50,416 bases of DNA from Atribacterota bacterium. GTDB lineage: Bacteria > Atribacterota > Atribacteria > Atribacterales > Caldatribacteriaceae. Below the pieces are notes generated by a model that ran no database searches, was not told where the DNA came from, and saw only the letters and a list, made by a program, of their open reading frames with translations. Both the position numbers and the translations under genes were made by a program. The stretch is taken from the NCBI GenBank assembly GCA_039638595.1, contig JBDIWM010000003.1, positions 1-50,416 on the forward strand. Reading direction: 5' to 3'. Positions 40,101-48,211 of the stretch are shown in pieces. Within the stretch, counting starts at the first letter, position 1. Every line of letters starts with the position of its first letter.

Positions 40101-42434
40101 GTAAGGGTAGAGATAAAAGGGAAGTACAAGATGCTGGCTCACCCCTCGTCCGGCTGGGTCGTTCAGGGTGAATGTGAATCTGGCTCGCAGGGAGGGAGGA
40201 GCGATCAAGTCAGCCGGGGTAAGGAAACGCACGGAAGTTCTTCCATGCTCATCCAGTATGCCTTCTCCCAGAGGGAGTTTCAGGGTGGCGAAGGTAATCT
40301 CCGGATTACCAAATTGAAATCCCTGCCAGTTCGGATGAGTGAAGGTATCGGCTTCAATAGTCACTTCACCGGTGTACGGTATTCCGGAAGCCTTGGTTCC
40401 AAAAAGGTATTCACCCTCAAGAAGAATGTCAACCTCCGCCCCCGGGCCTAAGAAATCCCTGTCGCAGGAGAGGGAAAGACGCATACGGGGTGGGGTGAAT
40501 TCTTCGACCAGGAAACTCTTCTCCCCCAGAGGTTGGTTTTCGCCTCCCGGGAGGCTGCAACGGATACGGTATGTCCCGGTGGGAGCGTTCTCGGGAAGAG
40601 TAAAATCGAAGGCTGCACCACCTTCTTCAGAAAGGAGTACCGTCTTTTGGATGAGGGTTCTTCCAAACGGGGTTACCACGGTGAAAAGAAGCGGGAAAGG
40701 AGATGGTGGTGCAAGCGATGGTCCCCGCAGTATAGCTTTAGTGTCGACTTTCTCTCCCGGTCGGAAAACTCCCCGGGGGAGGTAGAGAAAGGTTTCGTAC
40801 CCTCTACGAAGATACTCTTTGCCGGTAACGTCAAATCCACTCAGAGCAAAGAGTTCGTTGCGCAAAACCAGAAAGGAAACATCACCGTTTTGGGAAACCA
40901 TCACCACGTATGGAGCCGTACTTCCTTCACCCCAGGGTTCTTCCCGTTCTAAAAAGAGTACGCCTTCAGCGTCGCACTTTCCTTGGGCCAGAATCTGGTT
41001 GGAACGAGAAAGCACCTTGACTTCAGCACCAGGAATAGGCTGGCCTTTTTCTAAAGAATTCACCCAGATGAGTATACCCCGGGGAAAGAGTTTGGCGGTG
41101 GGGGCAATATCGGTGAGAATCACAATTTGTTCCGCCCGAATCCAGGTTGAGGCTTCGTCTTCAGCGGTGAGGAGATATGCTCCTCGCTTTCCACCAGTGA
41201 GCATTTCTAAATCAATGGCTTTGCGGGTGAGTGTGTTAGGCTGGGCGTCGTTAAAGAGAACTTCTTCGTAGACGAGCTCTGAAAGAAGATCTGGGGGTAT
41301 ACCGTAGACTTCTGCGAAGGCCAGTGGGAGATTGTTTTCGTAAATTCTCCAGAGACTGAGTTTAACCCGATTAACGTTCACCGTTTCGACTGGTATACGG
41401 GCACCCCTGGTTGGAGAAAGGTAAATGCCCCGGGTGGGGAAGGCAATCGAAGGATACACATCGGGGATGATGAATGCCTTGACAAAATCTTTCTGAAGTT
41501 TCGCCCCGGTTTGAGCGTTAAGCCCTTTTTTGAGGGTCACCACCAGGCGGCTGCGAGGTGCGAAGTTGCCGGTGATTTCAAATCCGTAATACGTGGTTCT
41601 CACGGTAAAGGGAGTGGAGGGGTCAATCTGGATGAAACTGTGAAGGGTGCGAGGGTCCGGCGGTGTGGAAGTGTTGAAAGAGATGGTTACATTCTTTGGT
41701 CCTGTAAAGTAGACGTAGCTTCCGGTGATTTCAAACTCGTAGGTAGCTTCGAGTTTCTTTTGGTAATTTGTTTCTAATCCCAGCGGTCCCTTTTCGCTGG
41801 TTAATCCTGCCAGAATCTCCAAAAACACAGTTGGGCTTTGGAGGGGTGAGGTGGTGAGAAAGAGCTTGGTGCTTGCTGGTCCAAGGGGAAGCTGGTACGG
41901 GATTTCCTGCCCTTTTTCATTCTTTAAGGTGAGAAACCCCCGTAGTTTCTGGGGCGAAACCGGGAGAGAAAAATCGATTTGAATGACGATGCTCCCGTCC
42001 GGATTATAGTCAACCTGCTTGGCCTCTTTGACCTTAAGGGGTGCGGTTTTGAAGGTGAAATCGTGCCGTCCGGAGAGGAGCCTTCCTTCTTTGTCGGCAA
42101 AATCGTCGTTGAACCGGAAGGTGTAGATGGTGGCTTCCTTCAGGGCCCCCTTAAGTTTTACCAAGAGCGTTTTCGGGTCTTCCCACCGGAATTGTCCGGG
42201 AAGGTGGGGAGTAATCCGAAAAGGAGCCTGGATGATGTCCTGGGCCATTCCCACGTTTTCGCTTTTGACCATCTCGGCCGAGAAAGTCACCTTTATCTCT
42301 GAAAGGTTCAGCGGTACAACCGAATCAGGTGCTGGAACAATGGAAACGATAACCGGTCCCGAGGAGTCCTGTGCCAGAAGAGGCAGGGCACAGAAAATTC
42401 CCAAAAGGAGAATAAGAAAAAAAATGACTTTCAT
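37092..42434 (-). CDS. Alpha-2-macroglobulin family protein with thioester motif
   Basis: 1780 residues, exported (signal peptide ending LPLLA; no lipobox). Bacterial alpha-2-macroglobulins trap foreign proteases in the periplasm: cleavage of a bait region exposes a Cys-Gln thioester that bonds to the attacker. Here the motif is PYGCVEQTV, with Cys at about residue 1328 and Gln three residues on. Before it come repeated MG beta-sandwich domains (YLPRGVFRPGEKVDTKAILR, TLPVQITVRDIFGNPVHGVE), after it the alpha/alpha thioester domain (PWPGGSQSSFWDSAYATHFL) and a receptor-binding-like beta domain. It is slightly longer than E. coli YfhM. ATG 42434 has GGGAGGG upstream. The linked pbpC suggests a joint role in defending and repairing a breached wall. 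Confidence 0.93.
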   Translation of the reverse strand: MKVIFFLILLLGIFCALPLLAQDSSGPVIVSIVPAPDSVVPLNLSEIKVTFSAEMVKSENVGMAQDIIQAPFRITPHLPGQFRWEDPKTLLVKLKGALKEATIYTFRFNDDFADKEGRLLSGRHDFTFKTAPLKVKEAKQVDYNPDGSIVIQIDFSLPVSPQKLRGFLTLKNEKGQEIPYQLPLGPASTKLFLTTSPLQSPTVFLEILAGLTSEKGPLGLETNYQKKLEATYEFEITGSYVYFTGPKNVTISFNTSTPPDPRTLHSFIQIDPSTPFTVRTTYYGFEITGNFAPRSRLVVTLKKGLNAQTGAKLQKDFVKAFIIPDVYPSIAFPTRGIYLSPTRGARIPVETVNVNRVKLSLWRIYENNLPLAFAEVYGIPPDLLSELVYEEVLFNDAQPNTLTRKAIDLEMLTGGKRGAYLLTAEDEASTWIRAEQIVILTDIAPTAKLFPRGILIWVNSLEKGQPIPGAEVKVLSRSNQILAQGKCDAEGVLFLEREEPWGEGSTAPYVVMVSQNGDVSFLVLRNELFALSGFDVTGKEYLRRGYETFLYLPRGVFRPGEKVDTKAILRGPSLAPPSPFPLLFTVVTPFGRTLIQKTVLLSEEGGAAFDFTLPENAPTGTYRIRCSLPGGENQPLGEKSFLVEEFTPPRMRLSLSCDRDFLGPGAEVDILLEGEYLFGTKASGIPYTGEVTIEADTFTHPNWQGFQFGNPEITFATLKLPLGEGILDEHGRTSVRFLTPADLIAPPSLRARFTFTLNDPAGRGVSQHLVLPFYLYPYFLGIKYFQKDQEPGQPVDFQVAVVKPDGNVEERITTLTARIYQVIRHYVLTESEGKMRYKAEEELSLQKEEAISLSRGMGKYTFTPSNYGEYLLEVSDPESGNTSTQRFSVYGKYGFLPEGEALFDRITMQSDQKIYYPGEEALITYQAPFAGKALITVETDRILFQKVIDVESGKGTITIPVTEAMSPNAYCSMTMVRKADAEEPLPRRALGTIPVFLNRIPTHLVITIDAPNTIRPKTTLPVQITVRDIFGNPVHGVELSLALVDVGLLQLTAEKTPDPWTFFNEKRQLTVGTFDPYNDLIAPELATTPLLHPAGGEAAKFLADEFAPLRPRAFKIVSFFLPTLKTDAQGKASAEFEIPDFDGRLKLVAVAMKGERFGSGEKEVLSTDKVVTEVVAPKAVAPGDAFEVALSIFSHSEYTETVEVVMSENGLVEIEGPKELRVEITPGGRIIEFITMKVKDLLGEGILTVKTIFSGGTREDRVSFLIRPITPRITLAGGGKIEPSERKRVDLPTAWLPGSIRGYCTIAPSPRVDLTRLGSFLFEYPYGCVEQTVSSAWGLLLLPDLLRDVDPLLVNESEIRNAMEKRIRRILSMQTYEGGFSPWPGGSQSSFWDSAYATHFLQEAQKRGWPIPQETLQDARNFLLTLLTLQPYSEEEWYLRNLFSSQAYAAYVLTLQGEAPLAWMEHLREKRSLLHESGLLLLALAYAEAGQKDVALELAGGYTPTFETAPQTGEIYESSLRKLALQLLLTLRLDPSSAQATTIVNRIRELLPQSEYLTTQESAFLVLALSEYFAGQTFLPYITFTMYDTTGREIQQFVNQEKVTLSTETLPSSFQIENQVSGRLFYLWNISGFPITPQKPWQHGIEIKRTYLNTTGNPQNLQNVKRGEILEVLLQVATAQPLENVVIVDPLPGGLEVENPRLATSVSYEGEEESSPLHLEIRDDRLILFIPNLHGTFEYRYTVRAITAGRFAIPQVKAECMYNPAISALGEEGSVVVRRE

Positions 42435-42459
42435 AATTATCCCTCCCTTAACTTACTCT

Positions 42460-42488
42460 ATGGTAGCACCGCGGGAAGACGTTGTAAA
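42460..42488 (-). promoter_or_regulatory. Promoter of the macroglobulin-pbpC operon
   Basis: On the minus strand TTTACA (-35, 42483-42488), a 17-base spacer and TACCAT (-10, 42460-42465) lie 26 bases upstream of the macroglobulin ATG. The -35 begins right after the stop codon of the UPF0104 gene. Confidence 0.6.
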
Positions 42489-42489
42489 G

Positions 42490-43521
42490 TTAAACTTTGC
42501 GGATACTCCGTAAGAAAGTGATACCTCCCACCACCAGGGTAAGGTAATAGCTGAAAATACGCCATAGGAAAACCAGGGTTCCAGCGTGGGTATCTCCCAG
42601 AAAGGGAGCGAAGGTTGAAGTAAGGGCCAATTCAATACCTCCACTTCCTCCAGGGGTGGGGGTCAAGCGGAAGAGGAAGAAGGTAGGGATTTGGAGTTTC
42701 ACCACTTCAAAAAGAGGGAGGTTCCCGCCTATGGTGAGAATGATGAAATACGTGATGGCAAAAGTAAAAAAGAAGTGGAGGGTGTAAAATCCGATGTTCA
42801 GAGCAAAGTAGTACGGTTTCTTAAAGAAGATGAGCTGAAAACCTGACCGAAATTCGTTCAGAAAATCTAAAGCCGCTTCCAGAGCCATTTTCTCATTATA
42901 CCGTGCGTAGCGGGGAAAGTATCGTTTGGGGATTTTCACCATCTTTTCGATGAGGCTCGGGAGTATTCTCCGATTCTGAGAAAGGACAAAAAAGAGGGCA
43001 AGACCGATACCGTAGGCTAGAAAAATGAAAAGCATGGTCCTGAAAAAGAGGGAAAAAGGAACCGCAGCAGGGACTAAGAGAAAAAGCACCAGAAATCCCA
43101 CTTGGTAAAGGAGTCCACAACTCAAAGAAAGACTCCCCGCCTCTCCCCAGGTAAATCCCAGTTTGTGGAGCAGGTAGATTTCTGCTGCTCCGCCGCCGGT
43201 ATTGGAGGGGGTGACACCGGCTAAAAAGTGGGTTGATAAAACCACAGTCAAGGCGTTACGAAACGAAATGCCCTTCTGCCAGGCCCGGGTGATTAACACT
43301 AATCGTAGAGCGTCGGTGAACCAGGACAAGAACACAAAAGTGAAAGCCGGCAGGAGGTAAAAAGGGAAACGGAGTGTCAAGGTGGTTTGTTCGCCCTGGA
43401 AGTGCATCCAGAGAAAAACAGAAAGGACGCTCCCTAAGCTGATGGCCACTGCAAGGAAAGAACGTCGAATGAGCTTGGAGGTTTCAAAAAACCGCTTGGT
43501 TCCTGACTCGCCACCTTCCAT
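42490..43521 (-). CDS. UPF0104 / lysylphosphatidylglycerol-synthase TM-region membrane protein
   Basis: 343 residues with about eight membrane segments. The C-terminal signature RLTPTPGGSGGIELAL is the hallmark of the LPG_synthase_TM family, related to the flippase half of MprF. No synthase domain is present, so the protein may move a lipid across the inner membrane; the lipid is unknown. ATG 43521 is two bases after the previous stop. It precedes the macroglobulin-pbpC operon, which has its own promoter but could also receive read-through. Confidence 0.83.
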   Translation of the reverse strand: MEGGESGTKRFFETSKLIRRSFLAVAISLGSVLSVFLWMHFQGEQTTLTLRFPFYLLPAFTFVFLSWFTDALRLVLITRAWQKGISFRNALTVVLSTHFLAGVTPSNTGGGAAEIYLLHKLGFTWGEAGSLSLSCGLLYQVGFLVLFLLVPAAVPFSLFFRTMLFIFLAYGIGLALFFVLSQNRRILPSLIEKMVKIPKRYFPRYARYNEKMALEAALDFLNEFRSGFQLIFFKKPYYFALNIGFYTLHFFFTFAITYFIILTIGGNLPLFEVVKLQIPTFFLFRLTPTPGGSGGIELALTSTFAPFLGDTHAGTLVFLWRIFSYYLTLVVGGITFLRSIRKV

Positions 43522-43523
43522 TT

Positions 43524-44129
43524 TTATGATTCTTCCCTTCCGTAACGAAGATACAAGTGGGGAAAGAAGAGCATGAGGAAAAAGGCGTTGAGAAGCAAAC
43601 CCACTGTAGGAATGAGACCAAGCAGAAAGGCAATGAACACATAGAGAAGGAGAGGAAGAAAATTTTTGTCCCTAAACACGAACCGGGACATAAAGGCCAT
43701 GGATTTGTCAAACGTGGTTTTTTCAACCACAACCTGGGGAACGGTGATCATAAAGAGGGCGGCAAGAATGATTCCTGGCACAATATAGAAAGAAAATCCC
43801 AGGGATACAATCACCGTGACAAGAATCACGGCAATCATGACCTTTCCCAGTTTTTGGGAAAGCTTCACCCAAGTTTCCTGGAGGTTGGCCTTTTCCCCTC
43901 GGAAGTATTGCTCAAGGAGCAGAGTCACCCAGGCCATATCGAAAAGAATCACTGCGAAACGAATGAGGCTCATCACGAAAATTTCCCAGCGGACAAAAAC
44001 TCCTCGCATAGATAGAGTAAGGACCAGGATAAACACACTGGTCATTCCAATTGGTACAAGGATCACTGGAACTTTTCCCAGAAGCTCAAGCGGGACCCGG
44101 AACGATTCCTCAAGGTTGATTTTCGCCAC
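43524..44129 (-). CDS. Multi-pass membrane protein of unknown function
   Basis: About 201 residues, five or six membrane segments. GTG 44129 is preferred: AGGAGG lies seven bases upstream, whereas ATG 44135 is too close to it. The middle contains RGEKANLQETWVKLSQK, a loop seen in glycerophosphodiester-phosphodiesterase-like and YciC-like membrane proteins, followed by IVPGIILAALFMITVPQVVVE. No enzyme motif is visible. Co-transcribed with the UPF0104 gene (two-base gap), behind a TATAAT at 44162-44167. Confidence 0.68.
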   Translation of the reverse strand: MAKINLEESFRVPLELLGKVPVILVPIGMTSVFILVLTLSMRGVFVRWEIFVMSLIRFAVILFDMAWVTLLLEQYFRGEKANLQETWVKLSQKLGKVMIAVILVTVIVSLGFSFYIVPGIILAALFMITVPQVVVEKTTFDKSMAFMSRFVFRDKNFLPLLLYVFIAFLLGLIPTVGLLLNAFFLMLFFPHLYLRYGREES

Positions 44130-44161
44130 TACCATTCCTCCTTTTTCAGCATTTCCTTTTA

Positions 44162-44167
44162 ATTATA
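44162..44167 (-). promoter_or_regulatory. Putative -10 box (TATAAT) of the membrane protein operon
   Basis: TATAAT on the minus strand 32 bases upstream of GTG 44129. A weak -35 (TCAACC at 44185-44190) falls inside the hairpin that ends the neighbouring operon. Confidence 0.5.
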
Positions 44168-44183
44168 CCGTAACCTTTTCCTC

Positions 44184-44211
44184 AGGTTGAGGGGGTTGAC
44201 CCCCTCAACCT
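44184..44211 (-). terminator. Perfect 12-bp hairpin at the end of the CHAT operon
   Basis: AGGTTGAGGGGG and its complement flank a 4-base loop. The stem overlaps the last base of the stop codon of the DcrB-like gene. Read on the minus strand there is no U tract after it, so termination may be inefficient or may need a factor. Confidence 0.6.
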
Positions 44212-45218
44212 TACTGTGCTTCGATCCGGGTAAAAAACACTTCAATCCATGGGGAAGCGTTCTGGTATTCGGTGGTCGGTAAAACAAGGAGGATAAGGAG
44301 GGTTTTGCCAGAGAGGGTCCCTACCAATGTGGCATACTCCACGCCGGTTTCAGGGTTTTTCGAACTATAGAGGGCCACCTGAACGGGATTTCCCGTGAAG
44401 CTTTGCAACTGAGAGGCACCGTGAAAATTCTTCCCCTGGACAGCCTGGGCCACGATTCCCTGGACTGCGGCGTCGTTCTCCAGTGCCATAATCACCAGTT
44501 GTCCCTGATTGGGGGTGGCGTACACCGCGCCATTATCGAGTTTCTGGGTAAGGGAAGCGCCCTGGGGGAGAGGAATGCGAAATCGTCCTTGAGGGTTCTG
44601 ATACGTCCAATACTCAGAACTCGTAGTTTCTGGAACACTAAGACTTGGAAGTCCCTGGGATGGAGCTGTGGTAGATGATGGTGGGGTGTAGGGTGTTGCT
44701 GTGGAAAGGCTATCAACGACGATGAGTCCGCGGGTAATCTCAATAAGTTGGGGCTCAAGCTGGAAAAATTGGGTGCTCAGGCAGTCGAAAAGAAGGGTAT
44801 ACACTTGATTGTCAAGGAGGAAAAGAAACGCCAGTCCTTGTAGTTCATTGGGGTTCCCCTGGACTCGAAAGAGAAACTCGTGACGCAGGCCCGAAAGACC
44901 GCTCCATTCAAAAGGAGTGGTTTCCTGAAGGGTATAGCTTTAGAAAAGGGTCAGTAGGGATTGACTCACCTGCTGGAAGTAGTCCTGGAGAGTGAGGGAA
45001 GCCGGTACCGGTTCGGTGGCAAAAATGAGTTCGGCTTGCGCAATTCCCTGCTCATTGATGAGGAAGGCACGCAATTTCTGTTGCGGGGTGAGGGGTTCAA
45101 CCGGTGTCCAGCCAGGAGGGATATTCAGAGTCAACCCTCTTTCCCCAAAGGCTTCCTGAACAAAGATTGCTAAGCAAAGGGTGATGACCAGGATAAGAAA
45201 AACCATTCTTTTCATCAT
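44211..45218 (-). pseudogene. Exported protein with DcrB/PsbP-like domains, broken by an in-frame TAA
   Basis: One uninterrupted frame of 336 codons apart from a single TAA at 44940-44942 (codon 93). Before the stop: signal peptide (LILVITLCLAIFVQEAFG) and LNIPPGWTPVEPLTPQQ ... TLQDYFQQVSQSLLTLF. After it the same frame continues SYTLQETTPFEWSGLSGLRH and then a second similar domain (YQNPQGRFRIPLPQGASL ... ALYSSKNPETGVEYATLVG). Both halves look like the Mog1/PsbP/DcrB fold of small secreted domains; this is a visual judgement. Start ATG 45218 has AGGAGG upstream. A point mutation of a Lys, Gln, Glu, Leu, Ser or Tyr codon explains the stop; read-through cannot be excluded. Last gene of the CHAT operon. 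Confidence 0.78.
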
Positions 45219-45230
45219 TATCAACCTCCT

Positions 45231-47363
45231 TTATTGTTCTTTCCCAATCAGAATGAAGGGAGCCCAGTGGAAAGGGTGTTCATACGTGTTTGCCACATCA
45301 ATCTGGGCTCGCCAGAGGGCTTCCGCTTTGGGAAGTCCCTCCACAATGTGGCGATAAAAATTCACGAAGAGGTCTCTGGTGGAGCGGTCGCTCACACTCC
45401 AGAGGCTGGCGATGAGCGATGATGTCCCAGCGTAGAAAAAGGAACGGGTGAATCCAATGAGTCCTTCAGTAGGACTGTATTGCCCCAAAGCGGTCTGGCA
45501 GGCACTTAAAACCACGAGGTCAGTCTGCAAGGTGGTGAAAAAAATCTCTCCAGCCAGAAGGAAACCGTCGTTTTCCCGGTCGGGAGCAAGGAGAATCGTG
45601 CTCTGAAGAGGGGATTGCTCGTCTGGTGAACCATGTGTGGAGAGATGCACGATGCTGGCTTGTTGGACCAATCGGTAAAAGGCAGATTCTGTAGCCTCTT
45701 CGCCGAAAAGGAGCAGAGGATTTGGGAATAGTTGGCCAATCGTTCTCACCTCTTCCTCGGCCCCCGGAAGAGGGGGAATATCGGGATCAGAAAATTTTGG
45801 GTTTCCAAAACCCAGAAATCGCCCCGAAGGGTTCCCCTCTTTCTTTCGAGAATAGAAGTAGGTATTGAGGGAGGGAGCGTAGAAAAAGAGATACTCTCCT
45901 AGGAGATACCGCCCTCTTCGGGTAAGGGCCTGAAAGGGAAGAAAAGAGAGGGAACGATGGGGGATAAGGAGTATTTTTGTTTTCTCTTGGAAGTGTTCTT
46001 CCAGGGGAACAAAGAGTGTTTCACACAGAGCATTGGTAAGAGAGACAAAGTCTTCTTCTGTAGGGCTGGCGAGTTTCTTTCGCAAAAGAGCAACTTTTTC
46101 GTAGAGCACGTTTTCCCCCACTGGGAGTTCAAAGCCACTGATGGTCGAAGTGGTGATAATCCAGACGAAGGTCTTGTCTGGAAGGACAAAGTAATCGAGC
46201 ACCACCACATCTTCGGGAATTGATTTTTGCATCTCGTAAAACGATAGAGGAGAGACTGCGACCATTGACAGAAGTTCCGGGGAAGAGATTTTTAGTTCCT
46301 CATAGAGGAGATGGAGCTTTTTCTCCACCTGGGCCAATTCTTCGGTAACTTTCCAGAGTGCTATCGTGTCCTGTCTTACCTCGACCTTTTTGGCTTCAAG
46401 ACGCGCTTTTTCCCGTTCCCAGGCCTTGATCTTCTCCATTACCTCCATGTCTTTGGATTTCACCTGTACCGATTGTCCCACCATCACATCAAGGAAACTC
46501 CTGGCTTTTACTCGCTCGGAGAGATTGAAGGCTTCTTCGATTCTTCCCTCACGGAAGAGCGCTTCCATGAGAAACTCATATACCGCAAGCCGGCTCTGGG
46601 TGAGACAAATGCGATCACTCACTTCCTCCATCCGATTACGGGTTTTCTCCACGATTTCGATGGCTTCATGGAGATGTATGAAGGCCTTCTCCTTCTCATT
46701 ACGCTTCAACTCCACTTCTCCAAGCCCCAGAAGGGCGTAGAAACGCAATGACCGGAGGGCACTCCCTTCGAGCTCCTGTAAAGCTCTTTCAAAATGGCTT
46801 TGTGCTTCATCAAGGTCATTGTTCTCCATCCTGACGTATCCCAGGTTCATTTCCACCTGAGCCATACCTTCTTTGTCAACAAGCACTTCATAAATGGAGT
46901 GGGCAATATACAGAACCTCTTCGGCCCGCTCAAGGTTTTTAGTCATCACATGGAGACTGGCGATGCTGTTCAAGAGGTTAGCTGTATCTCTTTTGGCATC
47001 GAGCTCTTTGAGTATACGGTAGGCGTGTTCGTAATAAGGAAGGGCTTCTTGGAGTTTTCCCATAGCCTTGTAGAGCATTCCCAAGTTACCAAGGATAAGC
47101 GCTCCACCAGAGTACTGGTCTTTGAGCCCGAATGCTTCCTCATACGCTTTTTTCAAATACCGCTCGGCGTTCCCGAAATCACCCAGGTAGAAGGAAAGAA
47201 CCCCAAGATTGGTCAACACTCCAAGGTCTTCGGACATTTGGTGGCTTTCCTGTATTTCCAGAGCTTCTTTCAGGGCTTTTCTGGCTTCGCCATATTCTCC
47301 CCATCGGGTGAAAAGAACCGCTTGGTTATTGAGCGCCCATACTTTTTCCTGAGGAAGGTCCAT
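45231..47363 (-). pseudogene. C-terminal part of a disrupted TPR-CHAT protein
   Basis: 710-codon frame holding the second half of an exported TPR-CHAT protein. Residues about 1-270 are TPR repeats (WALNNQAVLFTRWGEYGEAR, LGNLGMLYKAMGKLQEALPY). A coiled-coil stretch follows (about 300-355), then a CHAT (caspase-like) domain of about 300 residues. The catalytic dyad is visible: His577 in VHLSTHGSPDEQ and Cys622 in VVLSACQTALGQYSPTEGLI. The frame has no good start of its own: upstream sequence before the 17-bp duplication at 47411-47444 continues it in another frame. If translated from an internal start it would lack a signal peptide and stay cytoplasmic. CHAT proteins are cysteine peptidases activated by partner cues. 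Confidence 0.85.
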
Positions 47364-47377
47364 TCCCTCAGCATGTT

Positions 47378-48196
47378 CTAAAGCAACCCGAAGGTGTTTG
47401 AGGGCTTCATCTTCCTCCCCGAGGTATCTTCCTCCCCGAGGTATTCGCTCAGGATCTGAGCGAGATTGAGGCGAACCACAAGCTCTACCCAGCGCAGATT
47501 CCTTCCTGTGCTGAAAGATAGCGCTCTTTGTGCGTATTCCAGGACTTTTTCCGGGTTTTCTTCCTGGAGAAAAACCCGGCTCATGTGGTTGAGGGTCAGT
47601 CCCCGGGTTTCAGGGTAGAATACCGCTTCCTTTTCGGCTTCTTCCCAGTCTTTTCGGGCTTCACCAAAGCGATTTTCATGGAAATGCATCACCCCCAGAT
47701 GGAAGAGGTACATCTCCTGGTACATCCCTTTGAGGTGCTGGGCAAGTTTTTCCAGTTCTGTAAGGTAGTTCTGAGCTTCTTCCCAGTAATTGAGATTGGT
47801 AGCGACTCGCACCAGGGTTTCGAGGGCTAGAAATTGATACTGCTCATGATGCAGCTTCGTATAGATGGGATAGGCCTGTGCAAGGTGGATAAATGCTTCC
47901 TGAAATTTTCCCTGGCGGGAAAGTGCCCGGGCTGAAAAAAGTTCGTAATGGGCTTGCAGCAATTCGTTGTTGTGGAGAAGCCCGAGAATCATAAAATATC
48001 GGGCTTTCTCCAGAGCTTGGGAGTAATTCCCCTCAAGGTAGAGCCCGTCAATCTCCCGTTCCAGGGTGGTCGCAAAGTCAGGGACTTCTTCTGGCGGGAT
48101 GCGCGCGGATTGAATGATGATGGTGACTCCATCGATGGGTTGTGCCAGGGCAACACCCGAAAAAAATACGACCACAAGAAGAAAAAGTTTTTTCAA
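47378..48196 (-). pseudogene. N-terminal part of the disrupted TPR-CHAT protein
   Basis: 272-codon frame: TTG start with GAGGCGTG upstream, signal peptide (KKLFLLVVVFFSGVALAQ), then helical TPR-like repeats (LEREIDGLYLEGNYSQALEK, EAFIHLAQAYPIYTKLHHEQ, LNHMSRVFLQEENPEKVLEY). It runs out of frame at the 17-bp duplication, adding TSGRKMKPSNTFGLL before a stop. Removing one copy of the duplication joins SEYLGEED to EALKHLRVALEHAEG and the downstream TPRs without any other change, giving one protein of about 980 residues (45231-48196). The export signal places the intact protease in the periplasm or outside. Confidence 0.85.
47411..47444. repeat. 17-bp perfect tandem duplication disrupting the CHAT gene
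   Basis: CTTCCTCCCCGAGGTAT occurs twice in direct succession (47411-47427, 47428-47444). Seventeen bases shift the frame. Deleting one copy restores a single open frame through 45231-48196, so the duplication is the lesion. Tandem copies of this size can be lost by replication slippage, so it may be reversible. Confidence 0.93.
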
Positions 48197-48211
48197 GGTT
48201 CACGCCTCTTT

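Noticed and set aside
44184-44211. Hairpin considered as a mobile-element end
   Set aside because: It coincides with the end of an operon and has no partner repeat or target duplication nearby; better explained as a terminator-like stem.
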